This document shows positions 63,204 to 64,000 of a stretch of 64,000 nt of DNA, one piece after another. Position 1 is the first letter of the stretch. Every line of letters begins with the position of its first letter. The DNA comes from CAYQQU01 sp964419545 (GTDB lineage Bacteria > Bacteroidota > Bacteroidia > Chitinophagales > Saprospiraceae). The DNA is taken from positions 1 to 64,000 of the forward strand of contig CAYQQU010000031.1 of NCBI GenBank assembly GCA_964419545.1. The letters run 5' to 3'. Made by a program: the position numbers and the translations under genes. The notes beneath the pieces were generated by a model. That model worked only from the letters and a program-made list of their open reading frames with translations, was not told the origin of the DNA and did no database searches.

Positions 63204-63866
63204 ATGTTTAAACCAACTCTTTTAATCACAGCTCTGATGTTATTCACTTCACTTTCCTCTATTTATGCCCAAAAGAAAATTTCCGTAGGATTTTCAGAAC
63301 TGAGGTACTCACCGGCTACTTGCAGTGAAAGAGCTGCAATTGGGATTTACAATTACATTGTCACCGCTTTCTATGAAGCCCAGCGCTTCCGGGTGCTCGA
63401 TCGAGAATACGATAAAGTAGTCCAGGACGAAAAAGAGCTCCAGAAGGATGGATCAAGATTTATAGACAGTGAAACAATAGTAAAACAAGGGAAAGAACTT
63501 GGCGCTCAATGGATGGTAGGTGGTCAAATCGTTGCGGCTTCTGCGATCAGAACAGCAGAAGGGGGATATGAAACACATGTCTCTTTCTTTTTAAGGATTT
63601 TTGACGTTGAAACAGGTGAAGTCGTAGCGGCAGAAGCGATATCTCCTTCAGGTAGATTTGAATTGAACGAAGAGTTTCTAATGGACAAAATCCTACCGAA
63701 AGAAAATCCCGCCGTAGTGGATAACCAAGCCGCCTATGAAACTGCACTGGCGATTGGTTTACAAAAGGTTACCCCTTTCATTTCCTCATTTATCCGGGAG
63801 AACTTTCCTATCGAACTCGATTTTTACAAAATCGAAGAAGATGGTAAAAAAACTGTAACTACTTAG
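63204..63866 (+). CDS. CsgG-like secreted protein
   Basis: A 220-residue exported protein with signal peptide ending SIYAQ. The body resembles the CsgG/LpoB-type fold: KKISVGFSELRYSP, YNYIVTAFYEAQRFRVLDREYDKVVQDEKELQKDG, GAQWMVGGQIVAAS and FFLRIFDVETGEVVAAEAISP, which align with curli-assembly lipoproteins in order but lack a lipobox. Composition is much more AT-rich than the rest of the window (about one third G+C in the first 60 bases), and codon use differs, suggesting recent acquisition. Confidence 0.6.
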   Translation: MFKPTLLITALMLFTSLSSIYAQKKISVGFSELRYSPATCSERAAIGIYNYIVTAFYEAQRFRVLDREYDKVVQDEKELQKDGSRFIDSETIVKQGKELGAQWMVGGQIVAASAIRTAEGGYETHVSFFLRIFDVETGEVVAAEAISPSGRFELNEEFLMDKILPKENPAVVDNQAAYETALAIGLQKVTPFISSFIRENFPIELDFYKIEEDGKKTVTT

Positions 63867-64000
63867 GTTATTTGCATCCCAAATTCAAATCTATTCCCAG
63901 CTAGCAGCCCTTTAAGTTCAAGAAAGACATTGTAGTTCTGCTTGCGCCAAGAGGAGAATACACTAGTGCCTTCGGCGCTAAATAACGCATAGTTTTTATA
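63863..64000 (-). CDS. Possible C-terminal fragment of a gene running off the window
   Basis: A minus-strand open frame of 45 codons ends at 63863-63865 and continues past the window end. It reads ...EGTSVFSSWRKQNYNVFLELKGLLAGNRFEFGMQIT. Its stop overlaps the CsgG-like gene stop. An open frame of this length is not rare by chance, so the call is weak; composition is AT-rich like its neighbour. Confidence 0.3.
   Translation of the reverse strand, partial: YKNYALFSAEGTSVFSSWRKQNYNVFLELKGLLAGNRFEFGMQIT

Noticed and set aside
1..64000. Prophage, insertion sequence or integrase
   Set aside because: No transposase, integrase, capsid or terminase frames were recognised anywhere in the window.

Overview
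This window comes from the chromosome of a Bacteroidota bacterium. The G+C content is high for the phylum (high fifties by eye), and the gene families point toward Saprospiria (Saprospiraceae/Lewinella-like); that placement is inference. The evidence for the phylum is type IX secretion C-terminal sorting domains on metalloproteases, a SusC/SusD/SusE transport locus, a propeller/Y_Y_Y/LuxR-type regulator, S46-family and DUF6089-type proteins, and many TAnnTTTG-type -7 promoter elements. No phage, insertion sequence or CRISPR array was seen.

Layout. 1-4.8 kb: three tandem paralogous M43-type zinc metalloproteases with T9SS tails (minus strand). 5-8 kb: malate dehydrogenase, a thioredoxin-fold protein and a VWA-domain protein. 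8-13 kb: an unknown secreted protein, an S46 peptidase homologue that has lost its catalytic His and Ser, and DnaK. 13-16.3 kb: a DUF4249-like lipoprotein, PanB and MltG. 16.36-16.8 kb: a gene-free stretch with a good promoter, stem-loops and a terminator, a candidate noncoding RNA. 16.8-21.8 kb (minus): M20 dipeptidase, GNAT, the diadenylate cyclase CdaA and an S9A prolyl-oligopeptidase homologue without its nucleophile. 21.9-24.5 kb: a coiled-coil secreted protein, MiaE, a GGGTGT microsatellite and an alpha/beta hydrolase.

24.6-38.6 kb is a carbohydrate region: an MFS sugar porter, an MscS channel, then an alpha-glucan (starch/maltodextrin) utilisation locus of sensor-regulator, SusC, SusD, SusE and a periplasmic GH13 amylase. 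The SusD carries an inserted pair of domains that are clearly related to the two starch-binding-like domains of the neighbouring SusE. Binding modules therefore appear to have been copied between partner proteins of one complex.

38.7-42.5 kb: Mn-type superoxide dismutase, a tiny membrane protein, a tyrosine phenol-lyase and xylose isomerase. 42.7-43.5 kb: two tRNA-Leu genes (CAG and CAA), each preceded by a copy of the same ~95-bp structured element. 43.5-53.7 kb: RseP, RsmE, DUF4159, PspC, small envelope proteins, a DUF3298-type and a META lipoprotein, a GT39-type glycosyltransferase, UspA, a methyltransferase and a DUF6089 protein. 53.9-62 kb: a subtilase, then housekeeping genes (DciA-like protein, RecF, PDH E1 alpha, a TPR protein, RibH, FolE, FabD, YqgE). 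62-64 kb: a lipoprotein, and an AT-rich CsgG-like gene that differs in composition from the rest.
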